NCBI GenBank assembly: GCA_028095005.1
Contig: CM051460.1
Coordinates: forward strand, 163,799,461-163,863,460
Direction of reading: 5' to 3'
Source of the DNA: Rhynchospora pubera
Taxonomy: Eukaryota; Streptophyta; Magnoliopsida; Poales; Cyperaceae
DNA length: 64,000 nt
Below, one piece after another: positions 12,736-25,290 of the stretch. Position numbers and translations under genes: made by a program. The first letter of the stretch is position 1. Each line of letters begins with the position of its first letter. Under the pieces are notes generated by a model. The model had not been told where the DNA came from. It made no database searches and worked only from the letters and a program-made list of their open reading frames with translations.

Positions 12736-13557
12736 CCTTATCTGTAACAAACCAAACTCCATGCCCTCTCTTTTTCTGCGGCACTTGCTGAATTCAAGTT
12801 AGGGATTTAGGTTTGCTGGGATTTTTTTTTTTTTACAAGTTGAAAGTTGGATTTGACTAGGAGGGTCAACGTAATTATGATATAAAGTAGAGGGTTTGGG
12901 AACAATTTCAGTTCAAATTTTGAGGGATTTGTTCCTAGGTTTAATAAAAGAGTTCATATTGGGACACAAATGAAATAATTTGATTACGGCGATATTCTGA
13001 TGCTCCCATTATACAAGTCAGGTTTGACGACTGTTTATGTAAACAAGTCAACCGCTTTAAAGCTAACTGAATGCAACAAATTTAAACAAGTCTTTGTCAA
13101 TTTACTTGCATTAATTTCTTAAAAAAAATTAATTGTTTTTTTCAACCAAATATTTATCCACGAACCATCCAAATAACAAAAAATTGCAATCGTTGACACT
13201 TATAACAAAGTCAGCTTTGATGTTAAGCTCTGAAATGCAAGTTAAATTAAATATTATATGTTTGTCATAAAAATTAATTTTTGAATCAAACTTTAATCTC
13301 AACTACAGATTTTTAAGAAAGATTAATTCATCAACACTCGTGGATGATTGCGATTAAAGACCAATTCAAAATTATTTCTCATAGTAAAATTTCCCATATA
13401 TTTTCTCTATTCTAATGGTTACGAGTTAGTGATACTCAAATATTTTTTGCTGCACGAATTATTTTACTATTGATTCACTAAATTTAAATCCATTTGAAAA
13501 AAAAATGTCTAATTCCAATGAACTGTTCCTGCAAAATCTCCAATAAATTCTTTGGAT

Positions 13558-14406
13558 CAGGGGCGAAGCTATAATTTCGTGTCAGCATGCTCCGTAAATT
13601 TTTTTTACCGAAAATATAAGTATGATGTAACGTCTAATATAGACATAATATAATAATAAATTTTAAATAAACAAGTCTAAAATAATATTACATACAAAAT
13701 TTCATGAGAAATTAAATATATATTATAATAACAATAAAAAAATCTAAAATAATATACTTAATATACAAAAATAATAATCCAAAAATCAAGACAATAAAAA
13801 GTACAACAATTTTCTCAGGATTTTTATTTTTCTCATAATTTGCATAATAGGTTCATTAAAAATCTTATTGAACACTTATTTTTCTATATTATGGATATAT
13901 AAAGATGGGGAAGCATACGAAGAAGCTCGATCACTATTTAAACCACAATATTTCTGATCTTATGTGGCATTTGGAATTTTTTTGACAGGAACAATATTTA
14001 GTATTTTTAGTGGCAGTTGTATATATTATATGAATTGTCTTTTTGATCTTATGCAGTATCTTTTGTTTATAATATCCTAACAAATTACGCAATGAGCGAG
14101 ATTTGCGCTAGTATATATATGCTACAAATAATTATTCATCCAAATATTTAATTCTATTCTAAAATTTGTCTTAATAAGATTCATTTGGGAGGAAGAAATA
14201 AGATGATTAGTCAAGAACAAATACTATTTGAGTCCACATGCGATTTTTTAGACGTTGTTATGTAATTCAAATCAAACATGACATGTTCAGCTGGGTTCTT
14301 CAAATTTTTAAAATGATTCCTAAATTTAATTACAAATAAATGCGATATCAAATAAAAGTTTTTTTTTTTATTTTTTTTGAGGTGGGTCTACATGGCTTCG
14401 CCCCTC
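13558..14406. mobile_element. Nonautonomous hAT element, 849 bp
   Basis: CAGGGGCGAAGC and GCTTCGCCCCTC ends, with 8-bp flanks CTTTGGAT and CTTTGGAC. AT-rich interior without coding sequence. Confidence 0.85.
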
Positions 14407-14602
14407 CTTTGGACCTTATTATTTATAATATTATGGCTCTTTTGCCATGCAATATCGATTGTTCTTTAGAATCATTTATCGAGAATTTGCGAGGGATGGT
14501 GAACAATTCTGAAAATAATAAAAATTAGTTTTGAAGACATCTTTTACAGAGAGCATGGAATAACTTATCTTAATAGTTAATTTCTCAGTCTGTTTACTTT
14601 CA

Positions 14603-15177
14603 GGTATGGTTGTAAATGAAATCTTTTTATTCATTTACCTAATTCGTATCGTACCGCATAAGACGGGTATGGGTAAAGTTTTATTTTCGTTAAGTTAACG
14701 ATAAGGGTATGGGTAAGTAAATTTTTTCGTTAATTTAACGGGTACGGATACAAATAAAAGCTATTTTGTACTCGTTTTCATAAGGGGTAATTGCCACATT
14801 AAAAAGATACAATTACATGATACACGCGACATCTTATATTGCATGATCAGTATAAAATATTACTAGATTTTATTTAAGATCTATAATTCTTTCCGTTCAG
14901 TGTACAAAAAAAAACAAAAATCTAAAATATTCGTCATTATTGTTGCACTTTAGTAATATACTTATTGATATAATTTATTTATACAGAGCGTACAAATTTT
15001 ATTGTTATTATATCTATTTTTTACCGTTATCGTATCGAATCGTTAATCCTTAACAGATACAAATAAAGTTATTTTTTAACATATACAAGTAGAATACGGA
15101 TAAAGAAAATTTTAACAAATACGATATAAAAATACCTTCTTCTACTGTATATACCGTACCGTACCATTGACAGCGCC
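14603..15177. mobile_element. Possible nonautonomous hAT element
   Basis: TGTAAATG and CATTGACA near the ends, 'gggtatgggtaa' subterminal repeats, and similar flanks (ACTTTCA and ACTTTGA). TIR similarity is weak. Confidence 0.4.
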
Positions 15178-15569
15178 ACTTTGAGGTCTAAATGAAACGA
15201 GTCAAAGATGGCTGCCGGGTGTTCCTCATTTCCTACAAGGCTAAAAGCCTACAACTGTCGACCAAAGAAAGAATATTATCCATAGATGATGATTTCCACC
15301 AGAACGTTAATCTTGAAAGAAAAAAAAAAGAATATAATTATCCATTGAGGATCCTTGGTTTTAAGTTGCAAGAACACCAGAGAGAACGAGATATGATTTC
15401 CGATGCTGCGTGTCACATTCGATGAGACTTCTTTCTCTTTCAAAATGAAAATAAATAAATAAATAAATATATAAAATAAGATTTCCTAACGGACGTGTTG
15501 GAAATGGAAAATGCATTTATACTTCCTCGTTTTTATTTTAGCATTGTTTTGAACCCTAGTTCGTCTAAA

Positions 15570-16083
15570 GAGATGTGCCGTTATCAAGTCGTGACTCGTG
15601 ATTGACAGATGAGATCATTAGCTACGATGAAATTTCAGTTTTTGATATTATAACAATCAATTCGAACCGTTCAATGCGTTCTCCATATTGATATCTCGTT
15701 GGACACCAAATTTTATATTTTTCTGAAATTCTTTAATATTTTTTAAATATTTTGCAAAATTCTTAATCTAAACAATTCTAGACAATTCAATAACAATGAT
15801 TTCTAAAAATCTAAAAAAAAATAGTAAAAAATTCAGAAAAATATAAAATTTGATTTCTAATGAGATTTCAATATGGGCTTCATTTGGATAAGGTGTGGGA
15901 AGAAGTATTAGAAAGTGTGTAATTTTGTGAAGAGTTTGGATTGTTTATAATAAATTTATTCCCTTCTTCTCTTCTTCCCAAATGAAATCCAAACGGAGCC
16001 ATGGAGAATACATTGAACGGTTCAGATTAGTTATTAGGACATGAAAAGTTGACATATAATCGTGGCTGATTTTAGTATCCCTC
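15570..16083. mobile_element. Diverged MULE-type MITE interrupted by a small MITE
   Basis: Arms match the 30739 element (cgaaccgttcaatgcgttct and its inverse). A CGTTTGGAT-type MITE sits at 15876-16000 with ATG on both sides; removing it restores a continuous arm. Confidence 0.75.
15876..16000. mobile_element. CGTTTGGAT-type MITE nested in a MULE-type MITE
   Basis: 125 bp, ends GGCTTCATTTGGAT and ATCCAAACGGAGCC, TSD ATG at 15873-15875 and 16001-16003. Confidence 0.85.
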
Positions 16084-16491
16084 TTTGTTTCAATGATAAT
16101 CAAATATATAAAAGCATCTAAACCTGATGCAGTTTAATTTCAGAAAACAAACTTTCGGAATTAATTAATTTTACCATTTTCAAGTAAAAATGTAACGGAA
16201 TGAAAACTTTTGTCGTGCAGATACAGATAGTAAATTAATTGTAGGGGCATGAGGGAAAAAGAGAAGATAGATAGATAGGTTTTGGAGGTTAGAGAGGGAA
16301 GGTGGGAGACAGCTGTCATGGGGTTGTAATATAACTGCTGAAAATACAAATACTGCAAGTACGATCGCCTGAATCTCGCTCCTTTTTGGCTTTTTGTCCG
16401 TTTACTTCTCTCTCCCTCACTTATGTCACTCTCTTTTAACCTTTTCGTTTGGATTTTCCCATGACCGTCCCCTTCCTCAATCCGGATTAGC

Positions 16492-16643
16492 TGTTGCGCG
16501 ACACGTGGTGTAGCGCACTGCGAGCCGTCTGATCTTAATCGGACGGTTCATTTTTTACGGGCCTACCAATTTAGGTTACATGCACGGGGCTCCCTTGTCC
16601 ATTGGATCTTAATCAAACGGCCAGCATACCGCGCGACACAGCT
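16492..16643. mobile_element. GCGCGACACGTG-ended MITE, copy 1
   Basis: GTTGCGCGACACGTGGTG at one end and the inverse GCGCGACACAGC at the other, with an internal 'gccgtctgatc' block. Inverted relative to the copy at 24671. Confidence 0.65.
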
Positions 16644-17271
16644 GCGGATCTCAATTTCCCCTTCTTGGATCTTGTAACCACACCAACGGTAGATTTTTTT
16701 TAGGCCTTTGTGACACCCAGATTATTTGGTTTTTTTCCGATTTGTTTTGTTATCAAGACAATTTGAGTTTGTTGTGAGAACCGCTTTTCGTAATCCAGAT
16801 GACATCTCTGTTTTTTTTTTTTTTGGTAGAAATAGAACCTTGTTGTTACCCAAATGAACCTCCATGCAAAAAAGTATATAATAATATGTCATTCGTGTAT
16901 CGCATAAAGATTATTTGAATTTTAAATGATTAATGGGCCATCAGAAAATATTGTAATACGGATGTTAAAACTTTCCGAATTCATAAAATATAATAATAAG
17001 CGAATGTGTGCCTAGTATTCATTTATTATATCATTTTCGAATATATTAAAATTTTAATTCAATTTTATCTCTGTCGGTACTTATTGAAAATAAGTAAAAT
17101 AATTTCTTCTGGGATGGAGTATGGGTTTGATCATAGATGCCTTTGCGTTTTGTTTAACAACAAAAATTCAAAACTCAAATAATAATATAGATTTTTGTAA
17201 TGTCGCTAAACGGTCGCGCTATTTGAAACAGCATAATTAGGTTAGCCAATTTAATATTTTAAACGAACTTA

Positions 17272-17460
17272 GGCTCCGTTTGGATGGCTTCTTCCCGGAA
17301 TAAGGAGTAATGAATAACCACTTTTTACCAATAAATTTATTTCTAACCATCCAAACTTTTCACAAAAGTTACACACTTCCCAATAAATTTACCCCTTTCC
17401 AATAAATTTCTTCCCTTCTTTCTTCTTCCTATCTTATTCTCGACGCATCCAAACGGAGCC
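17272..17460. mobile_element. CGTTTGGAT-type MITE, TSD TTA
   Basis: Perfect TIR GGCTCCGTTTGGATG... / ...CATCCAAACGGAGCC, with TTA at 17269-17271 and 17461-17463. PIF/Harbinger-like. Confidence 0.88.
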
Positions 17461-17463
17461 TTA

Positions 17464-20400
17464 GTAAACTAACACATTATTGTATTTTTTAAAAGAAATC
17501 GGCGAGTTAATTGAAGAAGTATAAGAATTCTACTCCGCGGCAAAAAAAATCTAACGGTGCATTAAATGTTGCCCGGGAGACCAGACAGGGAACAAAAAGA
17601 TACTGTATTCAGGTCTACGGTTGAGTTTTGATATTTTTTCATATCCACAAACTAGTCAAGTCAAAAAGGCAAAAAAACCAATAATTTTTCTTTAATTTAT
17701 TTTTTCATGTAACTAAATATAGAAGAGTTTTACTTGTATACTATTTACTCACTGATGCCGTGAAAATATGTGGCGCATATCCTTGTTCATGTCATAATCA
17801 TATGGCTTGAATGGCTTAGGATAATAGTATATGTTATACTATTTATATCAGGAGTGGGGTTTAATTTGTGGAAAATTTCAATGCACATGAGTTGGCAATG
17901 AAAGATTGAAAGGGACTAAGCATAAGATCTGATTGCTCAGGCGGTTTGTTTGGTCCCTCAGCCCAAGAGGAAGTTAATACAAAGTTAGTTATCAAAATAA
18001 TTATTTTACGGTACCCATACCCATATTACCTACCTTGACATCGATGTTATTTTGTTAATGGAACTTCACTTGAAGGCCCGTAAAATTGTCAAAATTTATA
18101 AGTCATAGACGAAAATAAAAAAGAAAATTTAACTTTTTTTTTTTAGTAAAAATGTTTATGGGTTTTAGATCTACAGCTCTGCGATTGTGTGGTGAATAGT
18201 GATACATGAATGCAAACGATACTTTCATGATCGTGACGCCTTTTACATTTCGCTGAACAGAAGTTTTTTTTTTTTCCTACTGCGAGCCTTGGAAATAAAT
18301 AAATACTGAGAAGGCGGACACAAGTAGTGAACATTTATTTGCAACGGTCAAATACTATAACATGGCTTTATTTGCTGATAGTAAAAAATACCAAATTGCA
18401 AATAGCATTTGATTTAACAAAAGAGTTATTCAAGCGTCTCATCTTTTTTCTTCCCAAATTACGCCTCCACTTATGATTAATTAACGATAAGTCCTGTTTT
18501 AAAAAAGCACTAAAAAGTTACTACCGAATGGTACATTGCAAATTTTATTGGACTATTATAACTTAATTCGAAAATTATTAGGGTACATAATTTAATTTTT
18601 ATATAAAAACCAAATTACTAATCTGAAACATTGAACTTAAAAATAAGTAGAGCTGCAATGCGATTTATCGCAAACGGTGCTTTATTTGACATTCGAACAA
18701 AACTGCCTGCTGCTTTCCCACCGATGTGAATTTTTTTATAGTGATATAAAATGAGAAATGATAATTGCCTTATGTAATTTTGTCATCACCCGAACAAAAT
18801 GAGCACTTAAAATAGACAAGACGAACATATAAATAATCAAAGTAAACACATACAAAAAATAAGTTTTGTATCTCTTGTTCAGATTTTAATATGCACATTC
18901 AACTTATTTAACTGTATGTGTTCATTTTATTTAAGTGATCGTAAGCATTGACAAAACCGCAGATGGTTAATCTGGACCCCATAAAACTAATAAAAAAAAA
19001 TGTAGATCTGAGGGTTCTAATCTAAAACTCAGCAGTCTCTAGATGGCCTGACCTCTATTATTAACAGAGCAAACAAAAATGTAACAGTTTATTTGGACCG
19101 GTGGGGTCTGGCCTGTAATTAAAATATAGAGTACTAATTCAGGCATGAATTCAATTTAATAATTTACCATAAGAGAAAAAATAAATTGTATACGGATCCG
19201 TTCCCACGGATGGCAAGAACAAAAAATTGAACAGCCGACTTATCCCCCATGTGCGCCTAAGATTAGTTTGCAATTATATAATCAATAATATATGCTGAAA
19301 AATCCGACAATCCCTGATCTACTTTATTTTTTCCCTTTTTCTAATATTATATTATACTAAGCAAAGAGGTATTTGCATGTTCCGTTTGGTAACCCATGCA
19401 CGGCTCTGAATTCCATCTAAAAATCCTTTTAGTTTTCCTTTTCTGCTGAAAGTTCTATCAACAGAATATTAATAAATTTCACTAATTATAGTTCCTTATT
19501 AATATAGAAAGAACTGATGAAAAACGTTCAGAATTATTTCGAAGTCCAAGAACTTTCAACACCTTTTTAAAATATGTATTTTAATAAATATACTTTCAGG
19601 GGTTGAAGTGAAAGATGTTAAAAAAAAAAAGATTGAGCTAAAGGTTTTTTCCCCAGGCCGCGTGGCAAGTTAGGCTTTGGAATAAACAAAGAGGAAAGGG
19701 GAATAGTAAATGATAAAATCCCAACAACTGATTAAAAAATACAATAAAATATTTGGAGGAAGGAGCCAGGAAGGTGAGTTACTGAAGGGGAGGGGCATGG
19801 AAGGAGGGGTAGTTTGGGAAACCGGCGGGTGTCGGTTGGAAGGGTGGCCGTTGAAGGGTGCGGTTGGGGATGGACAGCCTGGCCTCTGACACTACTGCAC
19901 TCATGACTCCTCTCTTACTCCCTCTGATTCCGCGACCGCTCTTGTCGTTTTGCGCCACGTCAGCGCCTCGATCTCCACTATTCAAACCAAACCAACCCCC
20001 CATGCTCTTTTTCTTTTTTCCTTCGGCTGGAAATTAAAGTATTTTTATTTGGAATTTATTAGCACCCGTGCTGTCCTTAGCTCCCTGTTATTTATTTTCT
20101 ATCCGTATTCCTACTATTCCTCAGTAAAAAGATGATTACGAAATCATGAGTTTTATTTTATATTTATAAAAAATAAAGTCCCTTATCTCTAAAATAAAAT
20201 AACTCTGATGTCCAAACAAAATACGTCTTAAACAGTTAAACATAAAATTTGTTGAATTTTAGAAAAAAACAACTGCTGTTGTCAAAAAATGGTTTCAACG
20301 TATTTGTTCTCAAAGATATATTTTTGTGGTGGCCATTCTAAGGCCTAATAAGCACAATGTAAAAATGTTTCATTGCCAAATTACCAAAACACACGCAAAC

Positions 20401-21132
20401 TAAAAGTTAAGAAAACGTCCAAAGACCGTATAATTCTTTTATCAGTTTATGGTAAACAATTAAATATGCAAGTCCTGCTCTCAAATTAGAAAAAAAAATT
20501 GTAACGTCAAGAGAAAAACTGTCACATTACTTATTTTGTGAGTCAATTGTTAAATAAACTACTCCTCTAAAATTTACTTTGTATATTATATTTTATATTT
20601 TTATGTATGCATGTAACAATATTATAGTCCAAAGACGTCATATTTTGTCCGGACTCATAATTCATAAAATTTGGTTCAAACCTTGAGGACAAATATTCTG
20701 CATCTGAAGGATTGACAAACAAAAATGACAAAATGGTATTATAGTGGGAATAATAAGAGGACTGAACGGAACCAACCCGACCCAACAAAATCGTGGTGAA
20801 TAAAAAAGACGTAAGCTGTGGGGCTCAAAGAATGCTGTCCAGGCTGTCTCGGTCAAAACTACTATACTAACTCAAATCAAATCTCTATTTCTCTTTTCCC
20901 TATTTCGGTTCAGCCCCCCCGTTGCGGTTTCCAGTTAGGCCTAGACCCAAACAATTATTAGCGGGCCCCATGCGCCCCGTACGTACACCCATGCGCGTAC
21001 ACACGTACGGATTCCCTCAGCGGTCCCAACCAACGGCTCAGATCCACTGCCTCCTTGCACGCCATAGACTCCAGGTCTCTCCGCGGGAATTGATTGCCAC
21101 GCCCCAGTTCACTGTTTAGTTCCATCACTCTT
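17464..21132. other. Noncoding region upstream of the MYB gene
   Basis: AT-rich, with two GC-richer islands (about 19770-20010 and 20900-21110). Frames in the islands are short and mutually overlapping without motifs, so I do not call genes. Confidence 0.5.
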
Positions 21133-21135
21133 TAA

Positions 21136-21359
21136 GGGTGTGTTTGGATATGTCGGGAATAGAGAATAGGAATAAGAAATTTCGATTTGCGTGTTTATTT
21201 TTATTCTTGTGCAATCCAAACAACATAAGAATAAGGAATAAGGACCCTTATTCATATACCAACAAAATCATGGTATAAGAATAAGAATAAGCACGCAAAT
21301 CGAAATTCCTTATTCCTATTTTCTATTCCCGGCTTATTCCGTTGCATCCAAACACACCC
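21136..21359. mobile_element. GGGTGTGTTTGGAT-type MITE, copy 2, TSD TAA
   Basis: Perfect TIR GGGTGTGTTTGGAT / ATCCAAACACACCC, with TAA at 21133-21135 and 21360-21362. It lies about 1.4 kb upstream of the MYB start. Confidence 0.85.
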
Positions 21360-22299
21360 TAAAAGTTTTTCAGGACAGAACTACCCCTAAATATTTCAAA
21401 ACAAAAATACGTAAAAATATAGATTTCGACATTGAAAACTATCATGAATGCAAAGGAAAAAAAATGGCAAAGACTGCCCCATCAATTATTAGAAAAAAGA
21501 TTGCGAATTATATTCACAATTTCATTAAGTTGATGGTAAGAGCCACAAATTTTTTTTTGAACAATTAACTGAAAATTTCATTTTTTTTTCATGAAAAAAA
21601 TGGAACAATAAAAAATAGGTTTCTTAATATGCATATAGAAATGATTATGTCCTAAATGCAACCATCATGTATTAATTGACAATATTAAGTTCAATAAAAA
21701 AAATTATGGTGTAATATAATGTAGAGTTCGAATGAAAGGGTTAGTTTTGTCATTTTAAAATTAATGGACTGTTCAAACAAAATTAAGTGTGTCCAAATCA
21801 ATTGTAGTCTCTAAACACCGTCAGTTAACTTACCGCCTCTTTCTTTGTAATCTGCGGGACCCGCTTCTCAGTATGAACTGAATTCTAAACATAGACGCCT
21901 TTTTTCTTTCCGATTTTAGTTACACGAGTAAAAGGAAAAAAATAACTATTTGTGTAAAAAACTGTAGTGGGTAAATTTAACAGCTCACTCCCAGCGGTGA
22001 GGCAGGCGAGATCCGTGCGTCCCGTTTCTAACGACGATATTTTGGGCTTCAACTGCGAGATTTTTTCGGTTTTCATATCTTGGATTAGAAATGGACGGAT
22101 AACTCCCAAAACGGGAAACGCTAACAAGCCTTTTATAAAGGTAGAACCGTTTTATAACGTCCTCCGTGCACCGCGCTTCCTGTCCCCAGTTCCGTACTGG
22201 TGTAAGATAGATATTTATTATGGAGTGGAAAGAAAAAGGTGTGTATTGCTTGTTATATTAAATTTTGGGATTTGGGAAACGTACTCGGTGCACCGTAAA

Positions 22300-22733
22300 C
22301 CTTTCCATTTGACTACGTGTCGGAATTTCCAACAGAAATGGTAATACGTGCACCTGTGAAACACGTCCACGTCAGATTTGTTAACAAACGTAGAGATTGT
22401 AATAAAATGGTAAGGTTTACAAAGGAAAGGAAGACGAGGGGTCGCAGCGGTTGAGCGACGCGTGTCCATTTGCCAGCTGGATGCAAGCAACCGACTGCCT
22501 GGAAGTAGCGACCCCACCAACGTCCTATCAGCGGTTTCCCATACCGGCTGCTCCCGGTCACCCTTCTTTCTTCCCACCCCCTTTATAAATCCCTCTTCTC
22601 CCTCTCTCAACTCCCGTGTGACCTTCTCCACCTCCTCTCCTGTTCCTTCCTTAAAACCCCTACTTAAAAAACAAAACCTGTTCTTTCCCAAAATTCAAAA
22701 ATACAAAACAGATTCGCCAGAGTTTGAATTTGA
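22300..22733 (+). promoter_or_regulatory. MYB promoter and 5' UTR
   Basis: A TATA box (TTTATAAAT) lies at about 22582-22590, which would put transcription start near 22615 and give a pyrimidine-rich 5' UTR of roughly 120 nt. Upstream are several ACGT cores: TACGTGTC at 22314-22321, TACGTG at 22345-22350, and the adjoining ACACGTCCACGTCAG at 22361-22375. ACGCGTGTCC at 22458-22467 matches the core of coupling element CE3. ACGT elements next to CE3 are a known ABA-response arrangement bound by bZIP factors, which would fit a subgroup-22 MYB. The motifs are seen directly; the regulation is inferred. Confidence 0.7.
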
Positions 22734-23699
22734 ATGGCTCTCAGTGGTAGATCGAAGGACATGGATAGAATAAAGGGCCCATGGAGCCCTGAGGAAGACG
22801 ATGCGTTGCAACGGTTGGTGCAGAAGCACGGCGCGAGGAACTGGTCGCTTATCAGCAAATCGATTCCCGGCAGATCGGGCAAGTCGTGCCGGCTTCGCTG
22901 GTGCAACCAGCTTTCGCCTCAAGTCGAGCACCGTCCCTTCACACCCGAAGAGGACGAGACCATCATCCGAGCCCATACCCGTTTCGGCAACAAATGGGCC
23001 ACCATCGCTCGCCTTCTCTCCGGCCGCACTGACAACGCCATAAAAAATCACTGGAACTCCACTCTCAAAAGGAAGTACGCCGCCGCGACCGTAGCCCCAG
23101 TAGACGATCTCGGTGCGGATTTGGACCAGTCGGTGTTTCGCCCGTTGAAGAGATCTAGTAGTGATGGGTTCAAGTGCCCGAGTCCGGGTAGCCCATCTGG
23201 GTCGGATTTGTCTGATTCCAGCCATCAAAGCAACCCTCTCGTTGCCGTGTCCTCATCTCAGCCATCCACATCTCATGTATACCGGCCTGTCCCAAGACCG
23301 GGTGGTGTTGTTCTTCCCATGCAGATGGCACCTCCAGTTGGATCTTCTATCGAAGATGATGATTCAAGTATTAAACTATCCCTCTCCTTGCCAGGATTTG
23401 ATGAGTCGGATCCGGTACCCGTACCAGTACCCTCACCTTCTGTAGTAACACCGCCGCCGGAACCTATGCCAGTGCTTCCGACACATACAACACCTGTACA
23501 GCCCATGCCGGTTCAAGCACCGGTTTTCCCATTCGGCCCAGAGTTCATGGCCATGATGCAAGAAATGATCCGTGTCGAGGTTCGAAATTACATGTCAGGG
23601 CTGGAGCACCATAGCGGCACACCAAATCTGTGTATGATGGCTACAGATGGGGTTCATAATGCAGTCTTGAAAAAATTGGGTATTGCAAAAATCGAGTAG
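22734..23699 (+). CDS. R2R3-MYB transcription factor, subgroup 22 (MYB44/70/73/77-like)
   Basis: This is an intronless 321-residue nuclear DNA-binding protein. Repeat R2 (about residues 14-64) carries the regular tryptophans W17, W37 and W56. Repeat R3 (about 65-115) has F69, W88 and W107, where F replaces the first Trp as is usual in plant R3. After the MYB domain come a Ser-rich linker, an LSLSL EAR-type motif at 215-219 followed by PGF, a Pro/Val-rich stretch, and a C-terminal FMAMMQEMIRVEVRNYM block typical of subgroup 22. The family is known for ABA, auxin and stress regulation, and the EAR motif implies repressor capacity. The first ATG is chosen because it opens the frame; M10 (22761), just before the domain, is a possible alternative start. 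A TATA box about 145 bp upstream and a downstream AATAAA fit a compact gene. The frame is intact and GC-rich compared with its AT-rich surroundings. Which of MYB44, 70, 73 or 77 is closest cannot be decided by eye. Confidence 0.96.
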   Translation: MALSGRSKDMDRIKGPWSPEEDDALQRLVQKHGARNWSLISKSIPGRSGKSCRLRWCNQLSPQVEHRPFTPEEDETIIRAHTRFGNKWATIARLLSGRTDNAIKNHWNSTLKRKYAAATVAPVDDLGADLDQSVFRPLKRSSSDGFKCPSPGSPSGSDLSDSSHQSNPLVAVSSSQPSTSHVYRPVPRPGGVVLPMQMAPPVGSSIEDDDSSIKLSLSLPGFDESDPVPVPVPSPSVVTPPPEPMPVLPTHTTPVQPMPVQAPVFPFGPEFMAMMQEMIRVEVRNYMSGLEHHSGTPNLCMMATDGVHNAVLKKLGIAKIE

Positions 23700-23900
23700 A
23701 TAGAGAGTTTAATTAGGCAAAATACTCTTCAAAGAAGAGATGAAGAAGTTGCGGTTCCTTTGAAAATTAGAAATCTTTTAGCTACCAGTTCCTTTTAGTG
23801 TAATTTTTTTTAATTTTTTTATTTAGTTTGTTAAGGACTCCTCCTCCCTCAAATCCTGTTGTTTCTCTCCATCGGCTGTCTCTAGCCATAGGAATAAATT
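23700..23900 (+). terminator. MYB 3' UTR with poly(A) signal
   Basis: About 200 nt follow the TAG stop. T-rich near-upstream sequence (about 23800-23830) precedes an AATAAA hexamer at 23893-23898, the only canonical signal close to the stop. Confidence 0.55.
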
Positions 23901-24002
23901 CCATGTACAGAAAATGAGATAAAAAAAAAACTAATTTTCGGACAAAAAGAATGTCTTAAATGAGTTATCATGCGAATATTTTTTACTTTGTGATTTTGTT
24001 AA

Positions 24003-24298
24003 TGGAACTGTTATTCTTCGTGTTGAGTAAACTTGGAGTAGAGCAAACAGACTGGTACAAGGCTAAACCGGTACCAGCATTTACTGGTAGTTAAATAGTG
24101 ATTTTTTGAAAAATAAAAAATATAAACGAAATTATCAAAATAATGGATTTTTTGAATTGAACAGTTATGGTTCGTGTTCATTAAACTTGGAGAGTAGGTA
24201 TACTGGTAAAGGCTATACCGGTACAAGAATTTACTGCCAGAAATATTGTACCTCTTTTCAAAATAAAAAAGATTAACGAAATATTTAATAATAGGCAT
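24003..24298. repeat. Imperfect tandem duplication downstream of the MYB gene
   Basis: Two degenerate copies of a roughly 150-bp unit (about 24003-24150 and 24157-24298). Both share 'cgtgtt..gtaaacttggag', 'actggtaaaggct..accggta' and 'aaaataaaaaa..taaacgaaat' blocks. No coding capacity is visible. Confidence 0.6.
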
Positions 24299-24670
24299 GT
24301 ACTGGATTTTACGCCATTTGAGTCTGGTGATCGTTGATTATATATGGTTAAGACTTGAGAGATAAGAGAATGTAGATTTGTTTAGTTTTGAAATAAAGAT
24401 ATTTCTGCCTACGGGCTTTCAATCAAAAAAAAAAAAATAAAGATATTTCCAGTCAAAAATAAAATATAGGGTTTACTGACGAGAAGGGAAAGTAACCGGT
24501 TGATTGGACTGTTGTGGCAAGTGACAGCTAACTTCTGCAGTTTTAAATTTTATTTTCGGTTTCCAAAATTCCGCAACGACATCTTCCAATTTAGTTTTTG
24601 TTCTTCTGCGGCAATTACTTGCGTGGCTGTTCGTGCGGTCTGCTATTACCAAACGTGAATTCAAATCAAG

Positions 24671-24834
24671 TGTTGCGCGACATCACGTGTCGCGCAGCTC
24701 CTGGCCGTCTGATCAAGATCACATGGATAAGGGAGCTCCGTGCTTGTAACCTAGATTGATAGGTCCGTCAAAAATGAACCGTCCGATCAAGATCAGACGG
24801 CTCGTAGGTGCGCGACACGTGGTGTAGCGCGCCA
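24671..24834. mobile_element. GCGCGACACGTG-ended MITE, copy 2
   Basis: TGTTGCGCGACATCACGTGTC and the inverse of TGGCGCGCTACACCACGTG form TIRs, each containing a CACGTG G-box. It lies about 1 kb downstream of the MYB stop. Confidence 0.72.
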
Positions 24835-25290
24835 CCAGATTAGGATTGACCAAACGTGCTTTTGAGAAATGTAGATGTGGGTTAATCCTTTTTCCTTATT
24901 TGCAATGGTAATTTATGGAAAAGAAACAGTGGGAAGATTTGACAAATGTGACTATTCAGAGTAAATAGGAAAAATCGTACCAAGCCATAAAATTCTAAGA
25001 TAGATCGATCTAAAAAGAGTCGGGTTAGATAAAAAAAAAATAAAATGAAAATAGTAAAATACAATATTTAGATATTAAAATTTATCATTTATATATAGTA
25101 TAATTTTAAACGGGGCTCATAAGGATAATTTCCAATATTCATCATCCCCATCATGTCCAACAGTTAGATTAATTGTATTTCAAAAAAAGAAAGAGAGGAG
25201 TGAGGATGAGGGGATGATTAACGCGTTTTTTCTTATTTGGATGAGAGAATGAGGGGACAAAGAGCGGAAGGGAGCGACACTGAGCCACTT

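Noticed and set aside
19779..20003. Possible coding exon in the GC-rich island upstream of MYB
   Set aside because: Competing short frames on both strands with no motif and no plausible splice context.
22695..23228. A 177-residue minus-strand frame and other frames overlapping the MYB gene
   Set aside because: Shadow frames of the GC-rich MYB coding sequence, with no family motifs.
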